A stretch of DNA of 7,502 bases from Mycobacterium sp. (GCA_029256565.1 JAQSXQ010000207.1:1-7502); one strand, 5' to 3'. Positions 1-6,081 are shown, counted from the first letter of the stretch. The notes: generated by a model not told the origin, from the letters alone. A program made the numbers and translations.

Positions 1-117
1 TGCGCCCGCGAAGAAGGCTCCGGCCGCCAAGAAGGCTGCTGCGCCCGCGAAGAAGGCTCCGGCCGCCAAGAAGGCTGCTGCGCCCGCGAAGAAGGCTCCC
101 GCCGCCAAGAAGGCCGC
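1..117 (+). repeat. 39-bp tandem repeat encoding the 13-residue AK-rich unit of HupB
   Basis: Three 39-bp units lie at 1-39, 40-78 and 79-117. The first two are identical and the third differs at two bases. Each unit encodes two PAKK/AAKK-type blocks, with A-P-A-K-K-A-P-A-A-K-K-A-A as the 13-residue period. After 117 the pattern continues in degenerate form to about 160. The period is a multiple of three, so gain or loss of a unit keeps the frame. The array probably continues upstream of the window, so copy number cannot be counted. Confidence 0.93.
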
Positions 118-175
118 ACCGGCCAAGAAGGCTCCGGCTGCCAAGAAGGCTCCCGCCAAGCGGGGCCGCAAGTAA
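1..175 (+). CDS. hupB: HupB (HU-like nucleoid protein), C-terminal tail only
   Basis: This is the 3' end of a gene that begins before the window. The frame starts at base 2 and runs 57 codons to TAA at 173-175. The visible protein is only Ala, Pro and Lys until the last residues, AKRGRK, which is typical of the basic C-terminal extension of mycobacterial HupB (also called Hlp or MDP1). In that family an N-terminal HU domain of about 90 residues bends and compacts DNA, and the histone-H1-like tail adds non-specific DNA binding. The HU domain itself is outside the window, so the name rests on the tail and on the neighbour: hupB faces mutT1 in mycobacteria. The tail is built from tandem 13-residue units (see the repeat entry). 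A strong hairpin follows the stop codon. Confidence 0.88.
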   Translation, partial: APAKKAPAAKKAAAPAKKAPAAKKAAAPAKKAPAAKKAAPAKKAPAAKKAPAKRGRK

Positions 176-209
176 CACCCAGCATCACAGCCCGATTCCG
201 GGCAGCGAG

Positions 210-239
210 CGCGCCGTGGATCCTCGGATCCACGGCGCG
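210..239. terminator. Hairpin terminator shared by hupB and mutT1
   Basis: A perfect 14-bp inverted repeat (CGCGCCGTGGATCC at 210-223 and its complement at 226-239) encloses a 2-base centre, so the real loop is probably 4-6 bases. TTT follows at 240-242 on the plus strand. The T-run is short, as is common in mycobacteria. It is the only strong hairpin in the 95-bp gap between two converging genes. It lies 34 bases past the hupB stop and 31 bases past the mutT1 stop, so it could end transcription from both sides. The T-tract favours the hupB direction. Confidence 0.75.
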
Positions 240-270
240 TTTCGCGTATGCGGTCGGGCCGGGTCCGAAG

Positions 271-1188
271 CTAGGCGGTCGCCAGGGGACTGCCGATGTG
301 ATCAGCCGAGACCAAGGCATCGTCGGCCAGTGACAGCACCCACGTGCTGCCCTTGCGGTTCCGCGACTTGTCGGGCTTCACCCCGTCGCGGTCGCACCAC
401 CAGGCGATCAGGTCGGGAATCACCTTGCCCTGCGTGCAGATCACCGGCGTCGCGCCGCTCTTCGCGATCTCGATGACGCGATGGCGTCCCGCGTCCGGAT
501 CCTCGGCGTAAGCCTCCTCGGTCACCGTCGGCTCGTCGGAGATCGGTACGCCCAACTCCTGCGCCAACGGCTCGAGCGTCTGATGACAGCGCGTGCGCGA
601 CGCGGCGTACAGATCGGTGGCGCCGAACGCCAGCAGTTGCCCCACCAGGGATTCCGCCTGCGCGCGGCCCTTCTTGTCGAGGGGCCGCTTGCGGTCGTCA
701 CCCTTGTACCGCGACTTGCTGCCGGCCACGCCGTGGCGCACGATCAGCACGGTGCGGGTGTCGGCCGGATGCTTGGCGAAGCGGCGCAGCACCTTCCGGT
801 CGTGCGGGTACTGCAGTCGTTTCATCGCGTCGCCGACGGGTAGCCACAGCAGCTGGTCGACTTCGTCGTTCGGCTCGAACTCGCCGCCCACCGCACGCGC
901 GGCCCAGTACCGCACCTTCTTGGTGCCCTGCTCGACGGGATAGGAGATCGACGCCAACCGCCTGCCCAGCTCCGCGGCGAAGCCGGTCTCCTCCTCGACT
1001 TCGCGCACGGCCGCGATCGGCTCGGTCTCGCCCGGGTCGACCTTGCCCTTCGGCAGCGACCAGTCGTCGTACCGTGGGCGGTGGACGACGGCGACCTCGA
1101 GCGGTCCATCGCCGTCCTCGCGCCACAGCACCGCCCCGGCAGCGAGCACCGTCTGGCGCTTGCCGGACGTCGGACTCTTCTTCGACAC
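271..1188 (-). CDS. mutT1: MutT1: Nudix hydrolase fused to a histidine-phosphatase-like domain
   Basis: The 305-residue protein starts at GTG 1188, with AGGAG five bases upstream. The N-terminal half is a Nudix domain. Residues 48-70 match the complete Nudix box GX5EX7REUXEEXGU, with G48, E54, R62, E63, E66 and G69. The C-terminal half (about 146-305) is a histidine-phosphatase-type domain with the RHG motif at 151-153, where H152 would be the phosphate acceptor, and SRTRCHQT at 197-204. Mycobacterial MutT1 proteins hydrolyse 8-oxo-dGTP/8-oxo-GTP and dinucleoside polyphosphates, keeping oxidised guanine out of DNA and RNA. At the place where histidine phosphatases usually have their second active-site histidine (SHG-like), this protein reads CTQGK, with Q253. 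The gene lies 37 bp after ppk on the same strand, so it is probably the last gene of a fbiD-ppk-mutT1 operon. Family identity is firm. Substrate range is inferred from homologues. Confidence 0.93.
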   Translation of the reverse strand: MSKKSPTSGKRQTVLAAGAVLWREDGDGPLEVAVVHRPRYDDWSLPKGKVDPGETEPIAAVREVEEETGFAAELGRRLASISYPVEQGTKKVRYWAARAVGGEFEPNDEVDQLLWLPVGDAMKRLQYPHDRKVLRRFAKHPADTRTVLIVRHGVAGSKSRYKGDDRKRPLDKKGRAQAESLVGQLLAFGATDLYAASRTRCHQTLEPLAQELGVPISDEPTVTEEAYAEDPDAGRHRVIEIAKSGATPVICTQGKVIPDLIAWWCDRDGVKPDKSRNRKGSTWVLSLADDALVSADHIGSPLATA

Positions 1189-1193
1189 CTCAA

Positions 1194-1198
1194 CTCCT
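1194..1198 (-). promoter_or_regulatory. Ribosome binding site of mutT1
   Basis: The minus strand reads AGGAG five bases before the GTG at 1188. This supports that start over nearby alternatives. The site lies in the 37-bp gap after the ppk stop, consistent with translation from a shared mRNA. Confidence 0.7.
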
Positions 1199-1225
1199 GC
1201 AGGTCATCAGAGGAACACGGACGCC

Positions 1226-3166
1226 TCAGTGGTGACGATGACGCTCCATCAGTGACACCTGATGGTCGCGCACCGTCTCACCCTCGTGCGGCAGAGCCGT
1301 CCAGCGTCCGTCGGCGCCGAGTTCCCAACACCTGGTGGCGGGATCCATGGCGGAGGTGAAGACGTCGTCCAATTGCGACGACAGCCTCGGATCCTTGACC
1401 TGTGCCATGACCTCGACGCGGCGGTCGAGATTACGATGCATCATGTCGGCACTGCCGATCCAGAACTCGTCGATGGCGCGGAAGTGAATGATTCGCGAGT
1501 GCTCGAGGAACCGGCCGAGGATCGAGCGCACGACGATGTTCTCCGAGAAGTTCTCCACGCCGGGCCGCAATGCGCAGATGCCGCGGACGACCACCTCGAC
1601 TCGGACGCCCGCTTGCGACGCGCGATAGAGCGCGTCGATGACCTGCTCGTCGACCAGTGCGTTGGCCTTGAGTCGAATTCGGGCGTCGGCACCGTCGCGG
1701 TGGGCGGCGATCTCGCGCTCGATGCGTTCGACGATCCCCCTGCGCACGCCATAGGGAGCGACGAGCAGGTTGCGGTAGGAGACCTTGCGGGAGTAGCCCG
1801 TCAGCGAGTTGAACAGATCGGTGAGGTCGGCGCCGATGTCCGGTGATGCGGTGAGCAGGCCCACGTCTTCGTACAGGCGCGAGGTCTTGGGGTTGTAGTT
1901 GCCGGTTCCGATGTGGCAGTAGCGCCGAATCGTGGAACCCTCGCGGCGCACGACCAGACACGTCTTGCAGTGCGTCTTGAGTCCGATCAGGCCGTAGACG
2001 ACGTGCACACCCGCCTGCTCCAGCGCGCGCGCCCACTTGATGTTGGCCTGTTCGTCGAAGCGGGCCTTGATCTCGACGAGTGCGACGACCTGCTTGCCTG
2101 CCTCGGCGGCGTCGATGAGCGCGCTGACGATCGGCGAGTCGCCCGACGTGCGGTACAGGGTCTGCTTGATCGCCAACACATTCGGGTCGGCGGCCGCCTG
2201 CTCGATGAAGCGCTGCACGGTGGTCGAGAAGGAGTCGTACGGGTGGTGCACCAGGACGTCGCCGTCGCGCAGGGTGGAGAAGATGCTCTTGGGGGTCTCG
2301 CGTTCGCCGAACGCCGGTGGGGTGGCGGGCACGAACGGCGGATCCTTGAGTTCGGGTCGATCGACGCCGTACACCTGCCACAGCGCCGACAGGTCGAGTA
2401 GACCCGGCACTTCGATCACGTCACCGGGATGCACGTCGAGTTCGCGCAGCAGCAACTCGAGCATGTTCTCGGTCATGTCGCCGGCGATCTCGAGACGCAC
2501 GGGGGAACCGAACCGGCGGCGCGCCAACTCGCGCTCGAGGGCCTGCAGCAGATCCTCGTCGCGGTCCTCCTCGACCTCGAAGTCGGCGTTGCGGGTGATC
2601 CGGAAGGCATGGTGGTGTGCGGGGTCGACCGCGAGCGGCGTGAGGACCGGGAACACCTGCTCGTGGAAGTAGGTCGACAGCCTCTCGCGCTCGTAGTCGT
2701 CGAGTTCGCTCCACGTCACGATGACGATGCCGCGCTCGGCCAGGGCGGGCCGGACGAGTTCGCCGAACACGCTGGCGTGCCGGGTGGCGATCTGCTGCGT
2801 GCGTTCGCCGATGCGGCGCAACTGCTCACGCGGGGAGAGTCCGTCCGCCGAGCGAACCGACAGCCCCATCTCGTCGCGACGCTTGAGGCCCGCGACGCGC
2901 ACCATGTAGAACTCGTCGAGATTCGAGGCGAAGATCGCCAGGAACTTGGCGCGTTCCAGCAGCGGCAGCGACGGGTCCGCGGCCAGCGCGAGCACCCGGG
3001 CATTGAAGTCGAGCCAACTCAGTTCGCGGTTGAGGTACCGATCGTCGGGCAGCGGTTCGGGCTGGTTCGGGTCGGCCGCACCGGGCGTGGCCGCCGGTGG
3101 CACGTTGGGCCTCGTGTTTCCCGACGTCCACTCGGCGTCAGCTGTTCGAGTCTCGGCTTCGGTCAC
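1226..3166 (-). CDS. ppk: Polyphosphate kinase (PPK1) with an internal in-frame deletion in the head domain
   Basis: PPK1 reversibly moves the gamma-phosphate of ATP onto polyphosphate through a phosphohistidine. I chose GTG 3166 (646 residues) because V-T-E-A-E-T-R looks like the natural N-terminus and GGTGGA lies about 11 bases upstream. An in-frame ATG at 3178 would add four residues. Visible landmarks are the N-terminal LNRELSWLDFNARVL at 45-59, KARFDEQANI with R369, CHIGTGNYN with the expected catalytic H418 (E. coli H435), and FLEHSRI with H556 (E. coli H592). The oddity is at residues 183-186. The sequence passes straight from VDPAH to HHAFRITRN. In the E. coli and M. tuberculosis proteins, as I remember them, about 77-90 residues separate these landmarks (the segment beginning HPFPFVSGLSLNLAV in M. 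tuberculosis, total about 742). The head domain is therefore truncated while the frame and both phospholipase-D-like C-terminal domains are intact. Activity cannot be assumed. The gene lies 48 bp after fbiD and 37 bp before mutT1. Confidence 0.93.
   Translation of the reverse strand: MTEAETRTADAEWTSGNTRPNVPPAATPGAADPNQPEPLPDDRYLNRELSWLDFNARVLALAADPSLPLLERAKFLAIFASNLDEFYMVRVAGLKRRDEMGLSVRSADGLSPREQLRRIGERTQQIATRHASVFGELVRPALAERGIVIVTWSELDDYERERLSTYFHEQVFPVLTPLAVDPAHHHAFRITRNADFEVEEDRDEDLLQALERELARRRFGSPVRLEIAGDMTENMLELLLRELDVHPGDVIEVPGLLDLSALWQVYGVDRPELKDPPFVPATPPAFGERETPKSIFSTLRDGDVLVHHPYDSFSTTVQRFIEQAAADPNVLAIKQTLYRTSGDSPIVSALIDAAEAGKQVVALVEIKARFDEQANIKWARALEQAGVHVVYGLIGLKTHCKTCLVVRREGSTIRRYCHIGTGNYNPKTSRLYEDVGLLTASPDIGADLTDLFNSLTGYSRKVSYRNLLVAPYGVRRGIVERIEREIAAHRDGADARIRLKANALVDEQVIDALYRASQAGVRVEVVVRGICALRPGVENFSENIVVRSILGRFLEHSRIIHFRAIDEFWIGSADMMHRNLDRRVEVMAQVKDPRLSSQLDDVFTSAMDPATRCWELGADGRWTALPHEGETVRDHQVSLMERHRHH
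2612..2620 (-). other. ppk: Junction of the in-frame ppk deletion
   Basis: The codons GCA CAC CAC (A183, H184, H185) join two parts of the PPK1 head domain that are normally about 80-90 residues apart. Upstream, FPVLTPLAVDPAH matches the usual sequence just before the missing piece. Downstream, HHAFRITRNADFEV matches the usual sequence just after it. No stop, frameshift, direct repeat or insertion-sequence scar is visible, and base composition does not change. The exact number of missing bases needs an alignment to a close relative. I infer roughly 240-270 bp, a multiple of three. Confidence 0.8.
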
Positions 3167-3214
3167 ACAACAGATCATCCACCATCGGCGGGCGCCGGTG
3201 CTAGGCGGCAGAGG

Positions 3215-3886
3215 TCACCGGTCGGTGTCGGGAGCCTCGATGTCGGCGACCGTCTGCTTGGTCGCGATGCCCACGCCGAGCCGCAGCGCGGCGGCGAGGT
3301 CGTCCGGGGTGTCGATGTCGCACCGCAGCCCCGGCCACTCCCTGGTGAGCGCCACTGCGCCCGAATCCTCATGTCGCCGTGTCGATTCCGCGCCGAACCG
3401 AGGATCGAGTGGAACACCGAACGCGAACAGTGCGGCGGTGCCGGTGCCGTGACGATCGCTGACGAAGCTGCGCTCATTGGCGCGCGCGGCCGAAAGTGCT
3501 TGCGCCAATTCGCGCGGCTGCAGGGCAGGAAGGTCACCTTGGAGCACCGCGACGTTGCCCGCCGTTTCCCGTACGTACACCTCCGCGGCCCGCAGCGCGG
3601 CGTTGAGCGGATCCGGGTGACCGGCAGGCGTCGGATCGGCCAGCACCCTGGCGCCGACGTCACGGGCCGCATCGGCCGCGAGGTCGTCGGGGGTGACCAC
3701 GGTGATCGACGTGATGGCGGGCACGGCAGAGGCAGCGGTGATCGTGTCGACCAACATCGAGAGCACCAGCGCGGCGCGCGAGGGGGCGGGGAACATCGGC
3801 GCGAGCCTGGTCTTCGCCGCGGCGAGCCGCTTGACCGCGATGATCAGCCCGACGTCGGTCGAGGGGCGGGCCGGGTTGCCGCTCAT
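3215..3886 (-). CDS. fbiD: FbiD/CofC: phosphoenolpyruvate (2-phospholactate) guanylyltransferase, coenzyme F420 biosynthesis
   Basis: The 223-residue protein (start ATG 3886, AGGA eight bases upstream) belongs to the CofC family of MobA-like nucleotidyltransferases. It transfers GMP from GTP to a three-carbon phospho-acid. In mycobacteria the substrate is reported to be phosphoenolpyruvate, giving enolpyruvyl-diphospho-5'-guanosine, which FbiA then joins to the deazaflavin Fo. Seen here are the nucleotide-binding VKRLAAAKTRLAP at 18-30, LQGDLPALQ at 115-123 (D118 probably metal-binding), DRHGTGTAAL at 144-153 and DIDTPDDL at 190-197. The protein begins MSGNPARPSTDVGLIIAVKR, which parallels the M. 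tuberculosis N-terminus. A longer frame from GTG 3928 is possible but lacks a good ribosome site and would begin inside the upstream palindrome. It is the first gene of the apparent fbiD-ppk-mutT1 operon and is divergent from gpsA. Confidence 0.92.
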   Translation of the reverse strand: MSGNPARPSTDVGLIIAVKRLAAAKTRLAPMFPAPSRAALVLSMLVDTITAASAVPAITSITVVTPDDLAADAARDVGARVLADPTPAGHPDPLNAALRAAEVYVRETAGNVAVLQGDLPALQPRELAQALSAARANERSFVSDRHGTGTAALFAFGVPLDPRFGAESTRRHEDSGAVALTREWPGLRCDIDTPDDLAAALRLGVGIATKQTVADIEAPDTDR

Positions 3887-3894
3887 GTCTGCCA

Positions 3895-3898
3895 TCCT
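3895..3898 (-). promoter_or_regulatory. Ribosome binding site that fixes the fbiD start
   Basis: The minus strand reads AGGA eight bases before the ATG at 3886. The in-frame ATG at 3895 overlaps this site and so has no spacing, and the GTG at 3928 has no comparable site. This favours the 223-residue form of FbiD. Confidence 0.6.
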
Positions 3899-3916
3899 GC
3901 CAGCAGTAGGGCTGCG

Positions 3917-3928
3917 GTGAGCGCTCAC
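3917..3928. promoter_or_regulatory. Perfect 12-bp palindrome between divergent fbiD and gpsA, possible operator
   Basis: GTGAGCGCTCAC is a perfect palindrome in the 77-bp space between the two divergent genes. Flanking bases are not symmetrical. Relative to the proposed gpsA transcription start at 3964 it covers about -47 to -36, and it lies 31 bases upstream of the fbiD ATG, so a bound protein could affect both promoters. The 12-mer equals the core of the symmetric lac operator, which may be chance. No regulator gene is in the window, and no binding protein can be named. Confidence 0.4.
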
Positions 3929-3950
3929 GCGAAGAGCAACGAGCTGGGGC

Positions 3951-3956
3951 TAGATT
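3951..3956 (+). promoter_or_regulatory. -10 element of gpsA, placed for a leaderless transcript
   Basis: TAGATT fits the mycobacterial TANNNT -10 pattern. Exactly seven bases (TGTTCCC) separate it from the GTG at 3964, so transcription would begin at or next to the start codon. No Shine-Dalgarno sequence lies just before the GTG, which agrees with leaderless translation, a common mode in mycobacteria. No convincing -35 hexamer is present 17-18 bp upstream, which is usual for this genus. Confidence 0.55.
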
Positions 3957-3963
3957 TGTTCCC

Positions 3964-4962
3964 GTGGTCAACGCGGCGGTAATGGGTGCTGGTGCCTGGG
4001 GCACGGCACTGGCCAAGGTCCTGGCGGACGCGGGCAACGACGTCACGTTGTGGGCGCGGCGCTCCGAACTCGCCGACGAGATCAACGACACCCACCGCAA
4101 CGCGAGCCGCCTCGGCGACGCCGAGCTGCCGAAGACCATCCGGGCCACCAGCGATGCCCGCGAGGCGCTGACCGGCGCCTGCACCGTTCTGCTTGCCGTG
4201 CCGTCGCAGACGTTGCGCGCCAATCTCGAGGGCTGGGCGGGGCACATCGACGACGAGGCGACGCTGGTCAGCGTCGCCAAGGGCATCGAACTCGACACCC
4301 TGCTGCGCATGAGCCAGGTGATCGAACAGGTCACCAACGCCAACCCGGCGCGCATCGCGGTGGTGACCGGGCCGAACCTCGCGAGCGAGATCGCCGACGA
4401 GCAGCCCGCCGCGACGGTCGTGGCGTGCACCGATTCGGGACGAGCGGTCGCACTGCAGCGCGCGTTCTCCACCGGCTACCTGCGGCCGTACACCAACGCC
4501 GACGTCATCGGGGCGGAGATCGGCGGCGCCTGCAAGAACGTCATCGCGCTGGCGTGCGGCATGGCCGCCGGGGTCGGGCTTGGGGAGAACACCGCGGCGG
4601 CCATCATCACCCGCGGCCTCGCCGAGATCATGAGGCTGGGAATCGCGCTCGGCGCCAAGGGCGCCACGCTGGCCGGGCTGGCCGGCGTCGGCGATCTGGT
4701 GGCGACCTGCACGTCACCGCAGTCGCGCAACCGGGCGTTCGGTGAACGCCTCGGCAAGGGCGGCACGATCCAGACGGCACTGGCGGCAGGGGGAGGGCAC
4801 GTCGCCGAGGGCGTGACGTCGTCTCAGTCGGTGCTCGCGCTGGCCTCGAGCTACGACGTCGAGATGCCGCTGACCGATGCGGTGCACCGGGTGTGCCACC
4901 GGGGTTTGTCCGTCGAATCCGCTGTCGCGCTGCTGCTGGGCCGCAGCACGAAGCCGGAGTAG
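3964..4962 (+). CDS. gpsA: NAD(P)H-dependent glycerol-3-phosphate dehydrogenase GpsA
   Basis: This 332-residue cytosolic enzyme reduces dihydroxyacetone phosphate to sn-glycerol-3-phosphate, the backbone precursor of membrane phospholipids. The N-terminal Rossmann fold starts immediately with the dinucleotide-binding MGAGAWGTALA (7-17; GxGxxG at G8, G10, G13). VAKGIE (104-109), GPNLASEI (136-143), the conserved GGACKNVIALA with catalytic-type K191, and GDLVATCTSPQSRN (243-256) are all present. The length is normal for the family. The GTG start at 3964 leaves only six residues before the Rossmann glycines and suits the leaderless promoter. The next in-frame ATG (3982) would cut into the fold. 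M. tuberculosis has a close match (gpdA2, Rv2982c) in the same place. The next gene starts five bases after the stop and uses a ribosome site inside the last gpsA codons, so the two are probably coupled. Confidence 0.96.
   Translation: MVNAAVMGAGAWGTALAKVLADAGNDVTLWARRSELADEINDTHRNASRLGDAELPKTIRATSDAREALTGACTVLLAVPSQTLRANLEGWAGHIDDEATLVSVAKGIELDTLLRMSQVIEQVTNANPARIAVVTGPNLASEIADEQPAATVVACTDSGRAVALQRAFSTGYLRPYTNADVIGAEIGGACKNVIALACGMAAGVGLGENTAAAIITRGLAEIMRLGIALGAKGATLAGLAGVGDLVATCTSPQSRNRAFGERLGKGGTIQTALAAGGGHVAEGVTSSQSVLALASSYDVEMPLTDAVHRVCHRGLSVESAVALLLGRSTKPE
4956..4959 (+). promoter_or_regulatory. Ribosome binding site of the trans-sulfuration-type gene, inside the gpsA 3' end
   Basis: GGAG lies eight bases before the GTG at 4968 and overlaps the last codons of gpsA. 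It supports GTG 4968 rather than the longer in-frame ATG at 4893, and it suggests translational coupling to gpsA. Confidence 0.65.
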
Positions 4963-4967
4963 CAGCC

Positions 4968-6071
4968 GTGGACGGCCACTACGGCGACTCGACCAGGAGC
5001 GTGAAGGCCTCGGGCGCGCCCGCGGTCGCCGGCGAGCCCGTCACGCCGCCACCCGTTCCCGCGGCCGCCTACCACCTGTCGGCCGACGAGTCCGCACCGA
5101 TCGACTTCTACGGCCGTGCCTCCAACCCCACCTGGCGACGGCTCGAGTCGGCGCTCGCCGAACTCGAGGGGGCGACCTCGGCGTGTGCCTTCGGGTCGGG
5201 CATGGCGGCGATCACCTCGACGCTGCGGGTCCTCCTGCGGCCGGGCATGACACTCGTCGTACCGGCCGACGGCTACTACCAGGCGCGCCGTTATGCTGCG
5301 GAAAGCCTTGCGCCACTTGGGATCACGATCGTCGAGGCCGTCGCGGACGACATGTGCGCGGCAGCCGCGGACGCCGACGTCGTCCTGGCTGAGTCGCCGG
5401 TCAACCCGACGCTCGACGTGGTGGACCTGCACCGGCTCGCGTCGGTGTGCCGCGGACGCGGGTCGGTCCTCGTGGTCGACAACACCGCGGCAACGCCGTT
5501 CGGTCAGCGGCCGCTGTCGCTCGGTGCCGACCTGGTCGTGGCCAGCGCCACCAAGGGCCTGTCCGGCCACAGCGATCTCGTCCTCGGGTACGTCGCGGGC
5601 AGCAGGTCCGATCTGATGGCCAGCGTCGAACGCGAAAGGCTGCTGGCCGGAGCCATCCTCGGGCCGTTCGAGGCGTGGCTCGCGCTGCGCAGTCTCGGCA
5701 GCGCCGGGTTGCGGGTCGACCGGCAGTGCCAGAACGCGATGGCGGTCGCCTTGATGCTGCGCGGCCATCCGGCGGCCCGCGGCGTCCGCTACCCGGGGCT
5801 GCCGCAGGACCCGGCGCACGAAGTGGCAACGACCCAGATGAAGCGGTACGGGGGACTGGTCGCCGTCGAACTCGCCGACGCCGCGGCCGTCCACGCGCTC
5901 GTCGAGCGTAGTGACCTGCTGGTGGCTGCCACCAGCTTCGGCGGCATCCACACCTCGGTCGACCGCAGGGCGCGGTGGGGTGACCCCGTCAGCCCCGGGT
6001 TCGCGCGGCTGTCGATGGGGATAGAGGACACCGACGACCTGCTCGCCGATATAGAGGAGGCGCTCAGTTGA
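4968..6071 (+). CDS. PLP-dependent trans-sulfuration enzyme, cystathionine gamma-lyase-like
   Basis: The 367-residue protein belongs to the Cys/Met-metabolism PLP family (cystathionine gamma-lyase, gamma-synthase, beta-lyase, methionine gamma-lyase, homoserine sulfhydrylases). With the GTG 4968 start, motifs in order are YGRASNPT (48-55; usual form YSRTGNPT), FGSGMAA (75-81), the PLP-stacking tyrosine in DGYYQ (Y103; usual form DxYGG), ESPVNPT (142-148), VVDNTAATPFG (169-179; D171 pairs with the PLP nitrogen) and SATKGLSGHSD (193-203) with Schiff-base lysine K196. RLSMGIEDTDDL (347-358) carries the carboxylate-binding R347. The core is complete, so the enzyme is probably active. It is a little short: the usual stretch with PASMTH before the last motif is replaced by a shorter RRARWGDPVSPGF. 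Motifs alone do not fix the substrate. A carbon-sulfur lyase is the best guess. It sits between gpsA and ddl, which I recall as adjacent in M. tuberculosis. A longer frame from ATG 4893 would overlap gpsA by 70 bp and is not favoured. Confidence 0.85.
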   Translation: MDGHYGDSTRSVKASGAPAVAGEPVTPPPVPAAAYHLSADESAPIDFYGRASNPTWRRLESALAELEGATSACAFGSGMAAITSTLRVLLRPGMTLVVPADGYYQARRYAAESLAPLGITIVEAVADDMCAAAADADVVLAESPVNPTLDVVDLHRLASVCRGRGSVLVVDNTAATPFGQRPLSLGADLVVASATKGLSGHSDLVLGYVAGSRSDLMASVERERLLAGAILGPFEAWLALRSLGSAGLRVDRQCQNAMAVALMLRGHPAARGVRYPGLPQDPAHEVATTQMKRYGGLVAVELADAAAVHALVERSDLLVAATSFGGIHTSVDRRARWGDPVSPGFARLSMGIEDTDDLLADIEEALS

Positions 6072-6081
6072 TGCGGTCCCG

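Noticed and set aside
1..160. The tandem repeats at the start as a possible CRISPR or intergenic satellite array.
   Set aside because: The units are contiguous without spacers, keep the reading frame and encode the known Ala/Pro/Lys tail of HupB.
2429..3982. A 517-codon open frame on the plus strand opposite ppk and fbiD.
   Set aside because: It is antisense to two well-identified conserved genes, has low-complexity Arg/Gly-rich composition and no recognisable domain. Long spurious frames are expected in high-GC DNA.
4893..4967. Longer N-terminus for the trans-sulfuration-type enzyme from ATG 4893.
   Set aside because: It would overlap conserved gpsA codons by 70 bp, and the extra 25 residues do not resemble the family. 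GTG 4968 has a GGAG at proper spacing.
4851..5951. A 366-codon open frame on the minus strand opposite the trans-sulfuration-type gene.
   Set aside because: It has no recognisable family, and the opposite strand encodes a complete set of PLP-enzyme motifs.
6068..6073. TTGATG before ddl as a -35 element.
   Set aside because: It is only eight bases from the proposed -10 hexamer, too close for a sigma-70-type promoter.
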